Positions 1-8,716 of a stretch of DNA of 64,000 nucleotides are shown here, piece by piece. Source of the DNA: Sandaracinaceae bacterium (GTDB lineage: Bacteria > Myxococcota_A > Polyangia > Polyangiales > Houyiibacteriaceae). The notes below the pieces were generated by a model. The model was given only the letters and a program-made list of their open reading frames with translations. It ran no database searches and was not told the DNA's origin. How positions within the stretch are numbered: the stretch's first letter is position 1; each line of letters starts with the position of its first letter. A program made the translations under genes and the position numbers. The stretch lies in NCBI GenBank assembly GCA_020633055.1, contig JACKEJ010000004.1, forward strand, positions 806,001 to 870,000, read 5' to 3'.

Positions 1-337
1 GCTCGTACAGCTTCACCAGGTTGGGGTGCGCCAGCGCGGCCGTGTAGCGGAACTCGCTCTTGAAACGCATGAGCGCCATCGGGTCCGCCGAGCGCAGCGT
101 CTTGAGCGCGACGGCGCGCGAGCCCTCCGGCTCGTGGGGGTCCGTCGCCAGGTACACGACGCCCATGCCCCCTGCCCCCAGCATTTGCTCCACACGGAAG
201 CGCCCCAGGTGGGAGGGCATGCCCGCGGTAGACGGACGGATGGGGTCCGCGCGGGTCACGAGGCCATCGCTCGTCACCACAGCGCCGTCCGGGTGCGTGC
301 GCACGCCCGAACCCCAATCCGGTGGGTCCAACGACAT
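1..337 (-). CDS. Ser/Thr protein kinase, N-terminal part (cut by window edge)
   Basis: The ATG at 337-335 opens a frame that runs off the left edge; 112 residues are visible. After a polar leader of about 45 residues comes the start of a eukaryotic-type kinase domain: the glycine-rich loop LGAGGMGVVYLA (about residues 53-64), the ATP-anchoring lysine in VALKTL (Lys79) and a helix-C glutamate in RFKSEF (about residue 95), then HPNLVKLYE. These are the usual Hanks-kinase N-lobe signatures. The catalytic loop and any sensor domain lie outside the window, so partner and output cannot be said. The PPDWGSG leader suggests a cytoplasmic N-terminus without a signal peptide. Confidence 0.9.
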   Translation of the reverse strand, partial: MSLDPPDWGSGVRTHPDGAVVTSDGLVTRADPIRPSTAGMPSHLGRFRVEQMLGAGGMGVVYLATDPHEPEGSRAVALKTLRSADPMALMRFKSEFRYTAALAHPNLVKLYE

Positions 338-397
338 GGCCTGGTGTACCACTTACGCGACGTCAGCCGGCGGCGAAAGCGCGGACCTTGGGCCATC

Positions 398-1405
398 TCA
401 GGCGAGCGACGGGTGGGCTCGGTCGCGCTCTGCCCCGGCGACCCCAGGCGCCGTGACCACCCCACGGCGCAGCAGCACGCGCCACTCGTCGGCGCTGTGT
501 ACACAGGGGCTCGTGCCGTCGTAGAACGCGCGGAACAGCGCGAGGAAGCGAGCGGGGTCGTCCTGGTGGGGGAAGTGCCCAGCCCCGTCGAAGACCTCGA
601 GGCGGCTCGACGGCATCGCGGCGTGGATGCGCGCGGCGTGCTTGACCGGAATGACGCCATCGCGCGAGCCCCACACCACCAGCGTGGGCATGTCCTTGGC
701 CAAGTAGCAGCGGTCCAGCATGGTGATGGCCTGCCCGCGCCAGTCCACGGCGCCCCGCAGCGTGCGCACGAAGGCGCGCCGGGATGCGGTATTGGGCAGC
801 GCCTCGAAGATGCGCATCAGCTGCCTCGAGTCGCGGCCGATGTCGGTGTCCAGCAGGCGCAGGGCGGTGAACACGCCACGCCCCAGCAGCCTGGCACCAG
901 GGGCCTGCAGCAGGGGTAGCACCAGGTCCGCGTTGGGCGCGGCCACGAACCGGAGCACGGGGTGGACCTCGTGGCTCACCCCTCCGGTGCCGACCAGCAC
1001 GAGGCGCTCGCAGCGCTCCGGGTACTGATAGGCGAACTGCATGGCCACGCCGCCGCCCAGTGAGTGTCCGAGCACCGTCACGCGGTCCACGTCGAGCACG
1101 CTCAACAGGTCGCGCATGGCGTTGGCGTAGGCACCGATGGAATAGTCGGCGCGCGGCTTGTCGGACGCACCGTGCCCCAGCAGGTCGGGGGCGATGACGG
1201 TGAAGTCCTTGGCGAGCGCGGGGATGACGTCGGCCCAGCTGTCGGCGTCGTCGCCGATGCCGTGGATCAGCAGCAGAGCGGGCCCGCTGCCAGCCCGGAT
1301 GAACGCGCGTTGATAGCCATGGATGGTCCGAAAGCTGCGCGTCAGAGCGGTCACGGTCTTGGCAGGGTATCGAGCGCCGCGCGTGGGCGCCCCCTCCGCG
1401 TGCAT
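398..1405 (-). CDS. alpha/beta-fold hydrolase
   Basis: A 335-residue protein starting at ATG 1405-1403; the open frame extends upstream but that part has no family character. The alpha/beta hydrolase core is clear: oxyanion-hole region LLIHGIGDDADSW (about residues 45-57), nucleophile elbow GHSLGGG with Ser115, a probable acid in WGSRDGVIP and the catalytic histidine in GAGHFPHQDDP near the C-terminus. The family includes esterases, haloalkane dehalogenase-like and C-C hydrolases, and the substrate cannot be told. No signal peptide is evident, so it is probably cytoplasmic. It lies between a kinase and a membrane protein on the same strand, with gaps of 60 and 191 bp, so co-transcription is uncertain. 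Confidence 0.85.
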   Translation of the reverse strand: MHAEGAPTRGARYPAKTVTALTRSFRTIHGYQRAFIRAGSGPALLLIHGIGDDADSWADVIPALAKDFTVIAPDLLGHGASDKPRADYSIGAYANAMRDLLSVLDVDRVTVLGHSLGGGVAMQFAYQYPERCERLVLVGTGGVSHEVHPVLRFVAAPNADLVLPLLQAPGARLLGRGVFTALRLLDTDIGRDSRQLMRIFEALPNTASRRAFVRTLRGAVDWRGQAITMLDRCYLAKDMPTLVVWGSRDGVIPVKHAARIHAAMPSSRLEVFDGAGHFPHQDDPARFLALFRAFYDGTSPCVHSADEWRVLLRRGVVTAPGVAGAERDRAHPSLA

Positions 1406-1510
1406 GGACGAGTCGAAGTTGCGACCGGGAAATGACCGTGAAACCAGGTGGAAACGCGCCACCGCCGGCCGTCGCGTCGGGGGGCGCGGCAGCTCCTCGG
1501 GTGACGCCCG

Positions 1511-1566
1511 GCTGGGAGACCGCCGCGCGCCGCGCCCGGCCGCTGGGAGACCGCCGCGCGCCGCGC
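1511..1566. repeat. 25-bp direct repeat, two copies
   Basis: A 25-base unit beginning GCTGGGAGACCGCC occurs identically at 1511-1535 and 1542-1566, a period of 31 bp, in the gap between the hydrolase and the next gene. It may be replication slippage or a two-site regulatory element upstream of the hydrolase (minus strand). There is no evidence for a protein. Confidence 0.7.
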
Positions 1567-1596
1567 AGGCCGAGCGACGTCGCGGCGACCCAGTCG

Positions 1597-2964
1597 TCAG
1601 GGAATGAGCGCGACAGCGTCGATCTCGTTCCAGCCCGTCACCGCGTTCGTGTCGAGGTACAGGCGTACGGTGTGGATCGAGCGCGGCTCGGGCAGGCGCA
1701 CCTCGACAGCCGCAGCGCCAGTCACCCCTCGCGTGGGCTCGATGCCGGAGAACAAGGTCACGACCTGCGCCGGATCGCTCACGTCGTCCACGCGCACCAC
1801 GGCGCCGGGGTTGTAGGTCTCGAGCCAGAACACGGCGGTGGTGAGCACGGGCTCCGCATAACGCAGCGTGATGTGTTGGATGCCGCCGTCCGCGAGGCGC
1901 GTGGCCCACGCGTTCGGGAGGTCGCCCGCGGTCGGATACACGTCGGGGGCGCCCGTCGCGCGCTGGGCGGAGTTGCCGTCGCTGGTGTACTCGGAGGAGA
2001 AGTCGACCACGGAGGAGGCCCAGCGGGGGCCACGGCGCTGGATCTCGGACAGCGGCTCGGTGCCCATGAGGATGGTGGTGCCCGGCAGCGTCGACGTCGG
2101 TACCGCGTACTGCTGACTCGACTCACCGCTCCCGTTGCAGCCGCGCACCGCCACCACCACGCCCACGACGAGGCCGACGATGACCAGCGCGAAGGCCCAC
2201 ATGGCGCCGCCGACCGAGAGCTCCTTCGTGGGTGGCGGGATGTACGGACGCTGCTCGAGGGGCAGGGGGTCGCGCGCGAGGAGCGCCACGGTGTCGATCT
2301 CGGTGTAGCCGCTGGTGTTGGTGAGGTACACGCGCAGCTTGCGCACGACGCGCGGCGCGTCGAAGGTCACGTCCAGTGCACATGACTCGCTCTTCGGGCT
2401 GACCTCGCCGTAGTACACCAGCTCCTCCCCGTCGGTCTGGTCCACTACGGCATAGACGCGGCCGCTGTTGTAGGTCTCGTACACGCGCAGGCCCGTGACG
2501 GGCTGGGTGCTGTCGTACTCCACGCACACCCACTCCACGCGGCTGTTGCTGGAGGACGGCGCCCACGCTCCGCCGATGTCGCCGTAGCGAGGGAAGACCT
2601 TGGGGGGCCCGACCATGGCCGAGGGCGACCACGAGCCGCCGTACGTCGTGGAGGCCGTCGCGTGCTTGGGCCAGATGGCGCGCTCGACCGGGCACAGCAC
2701 CTCGCGGCTGCCGTCGCGCGTCGTGAGGCGCCTCCCTCGGCCCTTGGCGGGGCGCGCCGTGGGGCCCTCCATCATGCGAGCGTGCAGGTCCGAGTCACGG
2801 CTCGCCGCCGGCTGCTCGCGCCCTACCCCGGGCATGTTCATGACCGTCTGCGTCAGGTAGGTGGCCTGCGCGCAATACTCGCACTGGACCACGTTCTGAC
2901 CCGGGACGGGCGACAGGTTGGCGCCGCAGTTGCCGCAGCGCAGCACGGTGGACTCGGATGGCAT
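1597..2964 (-). CDS. Zinc-ribbon membrane protein with two discoidin-like units flanking a TM helix
   Basis: Starts at ATG 2964-2962, giving 455 residues. The N-terminus is a zinc ribbon (Cys10, Cys13, Cys28, Cys31 in CGNCG and CEYC). A unit of about 120 residues follows (about 105-230), then a single membrane helix (about 253-274, rich in Val/Gly/Leu), then a second copy of the same unit to the C-terminus. Both copies carry GD..AWA, an ETYN.G..V.VD strand, and end in EID.VAL, which shows an internal duplication. The pattern resembles beta-sandwich carbohydrate/lipid-binding domains of the discoidin or F5/8 type, but the family assignment is inference. The topology puts the first copy with the zinc ribbon on one side and the second on the other. 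Confidence 0.75.
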   Translation of the reverse strand: MPSESTVLRCGNCGANLSPVPGQNVVQCEYCAQATYLTQTVMNMPGVGREQPAASRDSDLHARMMEGPTARPAKGRGRRLTTRDGSREVLCPVERAIWPKHATASTTYGGSWSPSAMVGPPKVFPRYGDIGGAWAPSSSNSRVEWVCVEYDSTQPVTGLRVYETYNSGRVYAVVDQTDGEELVYYGEVSPKSESCALDVTFDAPRVVRKLRVYLTNTSGYTEIDTVALLARDPLPLEQRPYIPPPTKELSVGGAMWAFALVIVGLVVGVVVAVRGCNGSGESSQQYAVPTSTLPGTTILMGTEPLSEIQRRGPRWASSVVDFSSEYTSDGNSAQRATGAPDVYPTAGDLPNAWATRLADGGIQHITLRYAEPVLTTAVFWLETYNPGAVVRVDDVSDPAQVVTLFSGIEPTRGVTGAAAVEVRLPEPRSIHTVRLYLDTNAVTGWNEIDAVALIP

Positions 2965-2998
2965 CGTATGCGCGATACTACGCGAGTCGCGGCGCGGA

Positions 2999-3988
2999 TC
3001 ATCCGTCCACGTGCAGCACGACCTTGCCGCGAGCCCGCTTGGTCTCGAGGTAGCGGTGGGCCTCGGCCGCGTCGTCGAGCGCGAACGAGCGGTCGACCAC
3101 GACCCGGAGGGTGCCGTCGTCGATGTGGGCGCGCAGCCACTCGAGCTGGGCGCGGTGGGAGCGCACCACCACCAGGCGCGCGCGCTGGGCGCTGAGCACG
3201 GTCCGCGCGATGTCACGCACGATGCGCCCGCTGGGGATGGTCTGCACGTAGGTGCCGCCGGGCGTGAGCAGCGGCCGCAGCGTGTCGAAGCGGTAGTTGC
3301 CGAACACGTCGAACACGCAGTCGAAGCGGGTGGCCAGCTCGGGCAGCGGGGTGGTCGCGTAGTCCACCACGTGGTCGGCGCCCAGGCTGCGCACCAGCTC
3401 GGCGTTGCGCGCGCTGCAGGCCGCGGTCACCTCGGCGCCCAGCAGCTTGGCGATCTGCACCGCGAACACGCCCACCCCGCCGGACGCGCCGTTGACGAGC
3501 ACGTGATGCCCGGGCGCCACGCGCCCCTCGTCGCGCAGGCCTTGGAGCGCGGTCTGGGCCGCGAGAGGCACCGCGGCGGCGGTGCGCAGGTCCACGCTGG
3601 CGGGCGCGGTAGCCAGCGACTGAGCGTCCACGGCGGCGTACTCGGCGTAGGCGCGGCCCGCGAAGTCGTTGATCATCCCGAACACGGACGTGCCCACCGG
3701 CAGGTCGGCGCCGGGCCCGGCCTCGACCACCTCGCCCGCGATGTCGTGGCCCACCAGAAGCGGGAAGCGCTTGCCCGTCACCACCTGGAACTTGCCCTTG
3801 CGCACGATGACGTCCTTGGGGTTCACGCCGATGAAGCGCGTGCGCACCAGCACCTGACCGCGCGTGGGCACGGGGCGCGGGACCACCGCGGGGCGCAGCA
3901 CCTCCGGCGGGCCGTAGCGGTCGACGAGCACGGCCCGCATGGTGGCCGTGGGGTGGAGATGCCTGCCGTACTGAGGGAGCGCGCTCAT
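2999..3988 (-). CDS. NAD(P)-dependent quinone oxidoreductase-type MDR protein
   Basis: A 329-residue medium-chain dehydrogenase/reductase. The GroES-like half begins MRAVLVDRYGPPEVL at residue 17 and includes GVNPKDVIVRKGKF and GHDIAGEVVEAG. The Rossmann half has VNGASGGVGVFAVQIAK for NADPH and ends GKVVLHVDG. No structural or catalytic zinc cysteines are seen, as expected for the quinone-oxidoreductase branch. The start at 3988 is favoured because it overlaps the helicase stop as ATGA (3988-3985), which implies translational coupling; the ATG at 3940 is the alternative. The role is probably cytoplasmic reduction of a quinone or enone; the substrate is unknown. Confidence 0.87.
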   Translation of the reverse strand: MSALPQYGRHLHPTATMRAVLVDRYGPPEVLRPAVVPRPVPTRGQVLVRTRFIGVNPKDVIVRKGKFQVVTGKRFPLLVGHDIAGEVVEAGPGADLPVGTSVFGMINDFAGRAYAEYAAVDAQSLATAPASVDLRTAAAVPLAAQTALQGLRDEGRVAPGHHVLVNGASGGVGVFAVQIAKLLGAEVTAACSARNAELVRSLGADHVVDYATTPLPELATRFDCVFDVFGNYRFDTLRPLLTPGGTYVQTIPSGRIVRDIARTVLSAQRARLVVVRSHRAQLEWLRAHIDDGTLRVVVDRSFALDDAAEAHRYLETKRARGKVVLHVDG

Positions 3989-6900
3989 GGTGGGTGGTTC
4001 GTACCCGCGGACCCCGGGTCTGTCGATGCGCGGCGGAAGACCCCCCGCGCCGAGGCACGGTAGCCTGCGGCCTCGAGCCAGGGGGCCAGCGCGGACTCGC
4101 GCGGGTGCGCGCCATCCACCGCTTCGAGGTGTGTGGCGTCGGGACAGGTGGCGAGGGCGGCGACCAGGACGGCGGCCCCGCGCGCGCGCTGCGGCTCGGT
4201 GTCGGGCAACACGGTGACGAGGTTCTTGCCGCTGGGCCCACGGTACGCGGTGAGCGCGCCGTCCACCAACCACACGCGGGCGCCTGCGGTCCGCGCGAAG
4301 CGGCCCGGCCCCACCGGCCAGGGCAGCACCGCACCGTAGGGCTGCGCGGGGTCGGTGGCGGCCAGCTGCAGCACCTCGGCAGGCGCCTCGGCGGCCCGGG
4401 TGCGCAGCTGTCGCAGGCGCTCGGCCGCGCCCGGCCAGGCGAATTGCAGCCCGCCGAGGCCGTCCACGAAGTAGCCACGCCGCACGCGCCCCGTGGTCTC
4501 GAGCGCCTCCAGCACCGGGTACGCGCCGGCGAACCCGCCCTGCCAGGACTCACTGGTGAGGCTCTCGCGCAAGACCACGCCATGACGCAGCAACAGGCGG
4601 GTGACGCGCGCCTCGGCCCGCTCGGTGGGGGTCACGGGGGTATCCAACGTGAATCCTGGCGGAAAGAGCAGCGACCAGCGACCCTCCCCGCCAGGCGGGG
4701 CGTGCCGGGTGGCGCGCGCCCGGTTGGCGACGCCCCGCAGCCGCGCAGGCCCGCGGCTGTCGCGCGCGTCGCTGCCCATGCGCCGGAGGGGCAGAAACGT
4801 ATCGTTCGTGACTACGCCGTCCGCCATCAGGCCCCACAGCGTGGCCAGCACGTCGGCGGGGAACCCCCGCGTCTCGCTCAGGAGCTCGTGGAAGAACAGC
4901 GCACCGCGCTCGGCCAGCGTGCGCAGCACTCGTGCGGCCAGGCTCTCCGTGGGCGCCTCGTCCGGACCACCCGGCACCCGCGTCGCGGACGGCGTGCATG
5001 GAGGCTCCACCAGCGTGTCGACGTGCTCGGCCAGGTAGAGGGCCACGCGCAGATCGCGAGCGCCCAGCGCGCCCTGGCCTTGGAACACCACATCGCCCGC
5101 CGAGAGCAGCGCGTCCAGGTCGCGCGGATCGAAGCCCGGCAACCGCGCGGGCAGCACGCTCCGCTCGAGGTCCGAGGCGGGCAGCGGGTAGCCCTCCAGC
5201 TGCGCGATGACGTCCAGCAGCGCCTCGGGACCGCGCCGCGCGGCGCCCACGCCGTGCCACGCGGGCAGGAAGCGCCCGAGCGTCTCCGCCGGGACGGCCT
5301 CCACCTCGCGTCGGTGCTTGGCCAGCGAAGCGCGGCGCAGGCGCTTGAGCACCTGCTCGTCGCAATACTCGTGACCCTCGCCGCTGGGCAGGAAGGCCCC
5401 CTCCGAGAGCCGCCCGGCCTTGACCAGGGCACGCAGCGCGAGCTCGGTGGCCGCCACGGTGAGGTGCAGGGCGCGCTGCGCGTCGGCGGCGCGAAACGGC
5501 CCGTGGGTGCGCGCGTAGCGGCCCACCAGGTCACCCAGAGGGTCCGCGACGGGGGCCAGGAAGGCCTCGGGGAGCCCCGCGGGCAACGCCACGCCGAGCG
5601 CGTCGCGGTAGCGCGCCGCGTCCTCTGCCGCGATGAGGTGGGGCTCGCCGCCCAGCGCGATCTCCACGACACGCGTCCGGACTCGGAGGGTGTTCAGCAC
5701 GGCCTCGAGAGGCTCGTCGCCCTGGTAGCGCCGGGCGAGCTCCGCCGGGGTGAGCGCACCGAGGTCGCGTAGGAGGTCGTGCACGCCGTCGGCCGAGCGC
5801 GCCCGCCGCGTGTCCAGGTGCTGCAGGCTGTACGTCACGTCCTCGATGGCGGCAGGGTCGAGCAGCTTGCGCAGGTCGGGCTCGCCCAGCAGCGCCCGCA
5901 GCTGAGCGTGGTCCAGGGTGAGCGCGCGGGCCTGGCGCTCCGCCACGGGCGCGTCGTCGTCGTAGAGGTAGTTGCCTACCCAGCTGAAGAGCAGCGAGCG
6001 CGCGAAGGGCGAAGGACGCACGCTGTCCACCACGCTCAGGGTCACCTCGCGCTGCTCGAGCCGCCGCAGCAGGGTGGCCAGGCCCGGCAAGTCGAACACG
6101 TCGCGCAGGCACTCGCGGTAGGTCTCCAGCACGATGGGGAAGTCGCCGAAGTCCCCGGCCACCCCGAGCAGGTCGGCCGAGCGCCGCCGGTTGAGCCAGA
6201 GCGGCACGCGCTGTCCAGGGCGCCGCTTGGGCAGCAGCAGCGCGCGGCCCGCGTTCTCGCGAAAGTGCGCCGCGAAGAGGGCCGTGTCGGCCAGGGCGCC
6301 CGAGACCTCGTCTTCGATACCCTCCGACTCGGGCAGGAACAGGCTCGGATCCGGCGCCTGGGCCAGCTCGGGCAGCCGGAAGACCATGCCCTCGTCGTGC
6401 CACATGACGTCCAGCGTGGTGCCGTAGGCCGCTTCGAGGCGGCGCTTGACCGCCACGGCCCAGGGCGCGTGCACCCGCCCGCCGAAGGGCGAGAGGATGG
6501 CCACGCAGCGGTCGCCGACCGCGTCCGCGAAGCGCTCCAGCACGATGACCCGGTCACTGGGCACCACCCCCGTTGCCTCGCGCTGCTCGTCGACGTAGCG
6601 CAGCAGCTCGTGGGCGGCGTGCTCGTCGAGGGCGTGGGTATCACGAAGCACACCCAGTGCTTCGGGAGCAGCCGTGCGCGCCAGCCGCTCGCTGAGCGCC
6701 CCGATGACCTCCCCGAACTCGAGCGGACGAGACGGGCGCTCCCCTTTCCAGAACGGCATGCGGCCCGCTTCGCCCGGGGCCGGGCTGACGAGCACGCGGT
6801 CGTGCGTGATCTCCTCGACCCGCCAGGACGTGGCCCCCAGCTGGAACACGTCGCCCGCCTGCGACTCGAAGACCATCTCCTCGTCCAGCTCGCCCAGGCG

Positions 6901-8571
6901 CGTGGGCTTCTCGGCGCCGGCCAGATAGACCCCATACAGCCCCCGGTCCGGGATGGTGCCGCCGTTGACCACCGCCAGCAGCTTGGCGCCACGCCGGGCC
7001 TCGAGCGCGCCGGTGGTGCGGTCCCAAGTGATGCGTGGACGCAGCTCCGCGAAGCGGTCCGAGGGATAGCGGCCGCTGAGCATGTCCAGCACCCCATCGA
7101 ACACGGGTCGTGGCAGCTCCGCGAAGGGGGCGGCCCCCAGCACGCGCGCGTAGAGCGTGTCTGCGCGGCTGGGCTCGGTGGCGAGCATGGCCACGAGCTG
7201 CTGCGCCAGCACGTCCAGCGGGTTGACGAGGTAGCGCGTCTCCTCCACGTGCCCGGCGTGCACGTGCTGCACGAGCGCAGCGCAGGCCAGCAGGTCGCTG
7301 CGGTGGGTGGGGAAGAGCACACCCTTGGACACGGCGCCCACCTGGTGCCCCGCGCGCCCGATGCGCTGGATGCCCGCCGCGACCGACGGCGGGGCCTCCA
7401 CCTGCACCACCAGGTCGACCGCGCCCATGTCGATGCCCAGCTCCAGCGAGGAGGTGGCCACCACGGCGGGCAGTGTGCCGTTCTTGAGACGCTCCTCGAG
7501 GGCCGCGCGGGCTTCCTTGCTGATACTCCCGTGGTGCGCGCGGGCCACCTCCTCCCCCGCCAGCTCGTTGAGCGCTTGGGCCAAGCGCTCGGCGAGCCGG
7601 CGGCTGTTCACGAACACCAAGGTGGTGTGATGCGCCCGGACCAGCGCCAGCAGGCGCGCGTGCAGGCTGGGCCAGATGCTGGGGGCGGCGGGACCGCCGG
7701 CGGTGTCTCCCGGGGGCCCCTCCTCGGCCGGGAGCTCCGGGGGCAGCTCCACCTGCAGCGCGAAGCGCTTGGTGCGGCCTGCGTCCACCACCTGCACGGG
7801 ACGCGGCGACACGCCTGGGGACTGGGTGTCCGTCGGCGCGCCGCGGACGGCCCCGAAGCCACCCAGGAACGTGGCCACCTCCGACAGAGGCCGCTGCGTG
7901 GCGCTGAGCCCGATGCGCTGCAGCGGCGGGGGCGCGGGCTGCGCGGCCTGCCGAAGCGCCTCCAGCCGCTCGAGGCTGAGAGCCAGGTGCGCGCCTCGCT
8001 TGGTGCCCACCACGGCGTGGATCTCGTCGACGATGACGACCTCCACGTGGGCCAGGCCAGCACGCGCTTGGCTGGTGAGCAGCAGGTAGAGCGACTCGGG
8101 CGTGGTGATGAGGATGTCGGGGGGGCGCCGACCCAGCTGCGCGCGCACCTTCTGTGGGGTGTCCCCCGAGCGCACGCCCACGCTGGGCACGTGGTGGGGC
8201 ACGCCATCGCGGGCGGCCTGCGCGGCGAGCCCAGCGAGGGGCGCGCGCAGGTTGCGCTCCACGTCCACCCCCAGGGCCTTGAGGGGCGAGAGGTAGACCA
8301 CGCGCGTGCCGCCGTGCGTGGCACGGTCCCCGAACATCAGCCGGTCGAGCGCGACGAGGAAGGCCGAGAGGGTCTTGCCCGAGCCGGTGGGCGCGAGCAG
8401 CAGCGTGGACGCGCCGCTGGCGATGACCGGCCACGCCGCCGCCTGCGCGTGCGTGGGCGCGGGGAAGGCGCTGGCGAACCAGCGGCGCGTGCAGGGGTGG
8501 GCCGCCGCGAGCGGGTCGGGAAGGAGATCCACGGCAGCTCTCGTTCTACGGGCTGGGTGTGACAGTGTCAT
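3985..8571 (-). CDS. lhr: Lhr-type ATP-dependent helicase
   Basis: A protein of about 1528 residues, the length of long Lhr proteins, which are superfamily 2 DNA helicases linked to DNA repair. Motifs in order are Walker A APTGSGKT (residues 60-67), TTPES, the Walker B box DEIH (181-184), LSATQRP (motif III), the strand TLVFVNSRRLAERLA, and motif VI IQRIGRAGHQVG. The C-terminal half is the long Lhr extension with winged-helix/YcaQ-like character. The start is the ATG at 8571; an in-frame start at 8607 would add 12 residues. Its stop overlaps the MDR gene start by ATGA, so the two form one unit. There is no frameshift over 4.6 kb. Confidence 0.93.
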   Translation of the reverse strand: MTLSHPARRTRAAVDLLPDPLAAAHPCTRRWFASAFPAPTHAQAAAWPVIASGASTLLLAPTGSGKTLSAFLVALDRLMFGDRATHGGTRVVYLSPLKALGVDVERNLRAPLAGLAAQAARDGVPHHVPSVGVRSGDTPQKVRAQLGRRPPDILITTPESLYLLLTSQARAGLAHVEVVIVDEIHAVVGTKRGAHLALSLERLEALRQAAQPAPPPLQRIGLSATQRPLSEVATFLGGFGAVRGAPTDTQSPGVSPRPVQVVDAGRTKRFALQVELPPELPAEEGPPGDTAGGPAAPSIWPSLHARLLALVRAHHTTLVFVNSRRLAERLAQALNELAGEEVARAHHGSISKEARAALEERLKNGTLPAVVATSSLELGIDMGAVDLVVQVEAPPSVAAGIQRIGRAGHQVGAVSKGVLFPTHRSDLLACAALVQHVHAGHVEETRYLVNPLDVLAQQLVAMLATEPSRADTLYARVLGAAPFAELPRPVFDGVLDMLSGRYPSDRFAELRPRITWDRTTGALEARRGAKLLAVVNGGTIPDRGLYGVYLAGAEKPTRLGELDEEMVFESQAGDVFQLGATSWRVEEITHDRVLVSPAPGEAGRMPFWKGERPSRPLEFGEVIGALSERLARTAAPEALGVLRDTHALDEHAAHELLRYVDEQREATGVVPSDRVIVLERFADAVGDRCVAILSPFGGRVHAPWAVAVKRRLEAAYGTTLDVMWHDEGMVFRLPELAQAPDPSLFLPESEGIEDEVSGALADTALFAAHFRENAGRALLLPKRRPGQRVPLWLNRRRSADLLGVAGDFGDFPIVLETYRECLRDVFDLPGLATLLRRLEQREVTLSVVDSVRPSPFARSLLFSWVGNYLYDDDAPVAERQARALTLDHAQLRALLGEPDLRKLLDPAAIEDVTYSLQHLDTRRARSADGVHDLLRDLGALTPAELARRYQGDEPLEAVLNTLRVRTRVVEIALGGEPHLIAAEDAARYRDALGVALPAGLPEAFLAPVADPLGDLVGRYARTHGPFRAADAQRALHLTVAATELALRALVKAGRLSEGAFLPSGEGHEYCDEQVLKRLRRASLAKHRREVEAVPAETLGRFLPAWHGVGAARRGPEALLDVIAQLEGYPLPASDLERSVLPARLPGFDPRDLDALLSAGDVVFQGQGALGARDLRVALYLAEHVDTLVEPPCTPSATRVPGGPDEAPTESLAARVLRTLAERGALFFHELLSETRGFPADVLATLWGLMADGVVTNDTFLPLRRMGSDARDSRGPARLRGVANRARATRHAPPGGEGRWSLLFPPGFTLDTPVTPTERAEARVTRLLLRHGVVLRESLTSESWQGGFAGAYPVLEALETTGRVRRGYFVDGLGGLQFAWPGAAERLRQLRTRAAEAPAEVLQLAATDPAQPYGAVLPWPVGPGRFARTAGARVWLVDGALTAYRGPSGKNLVTVLPDTEPQRARGAAVLVAALATCPDATHLEAVDGAHPRESALAPWLEAAGYRASARGVFRRASTDPGSAGTNHPP

Positions 8572-8716
8572 GGGGTCTCGTCCCGTCGGGCACCCGATCA
8601 ACCCCAAGGGCCATGCTCGGGTCGCTCCGAGGCGGCCCCCACGGACATGTGCGCCAAAGTGCGCCAGGGTACGCCTTGTGCGTGCTCGAGGCCCCTCGAC
8701 GTGCTAGCCAGGCGGC

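Noticed and set aside
5779..8562. 927-residue plus-strand open frame
   Set aside because: It lies entirely antisense to the Lhr helicase and is His/Arg/Gly/Ala-rich without motifs: a high-GC shadow.
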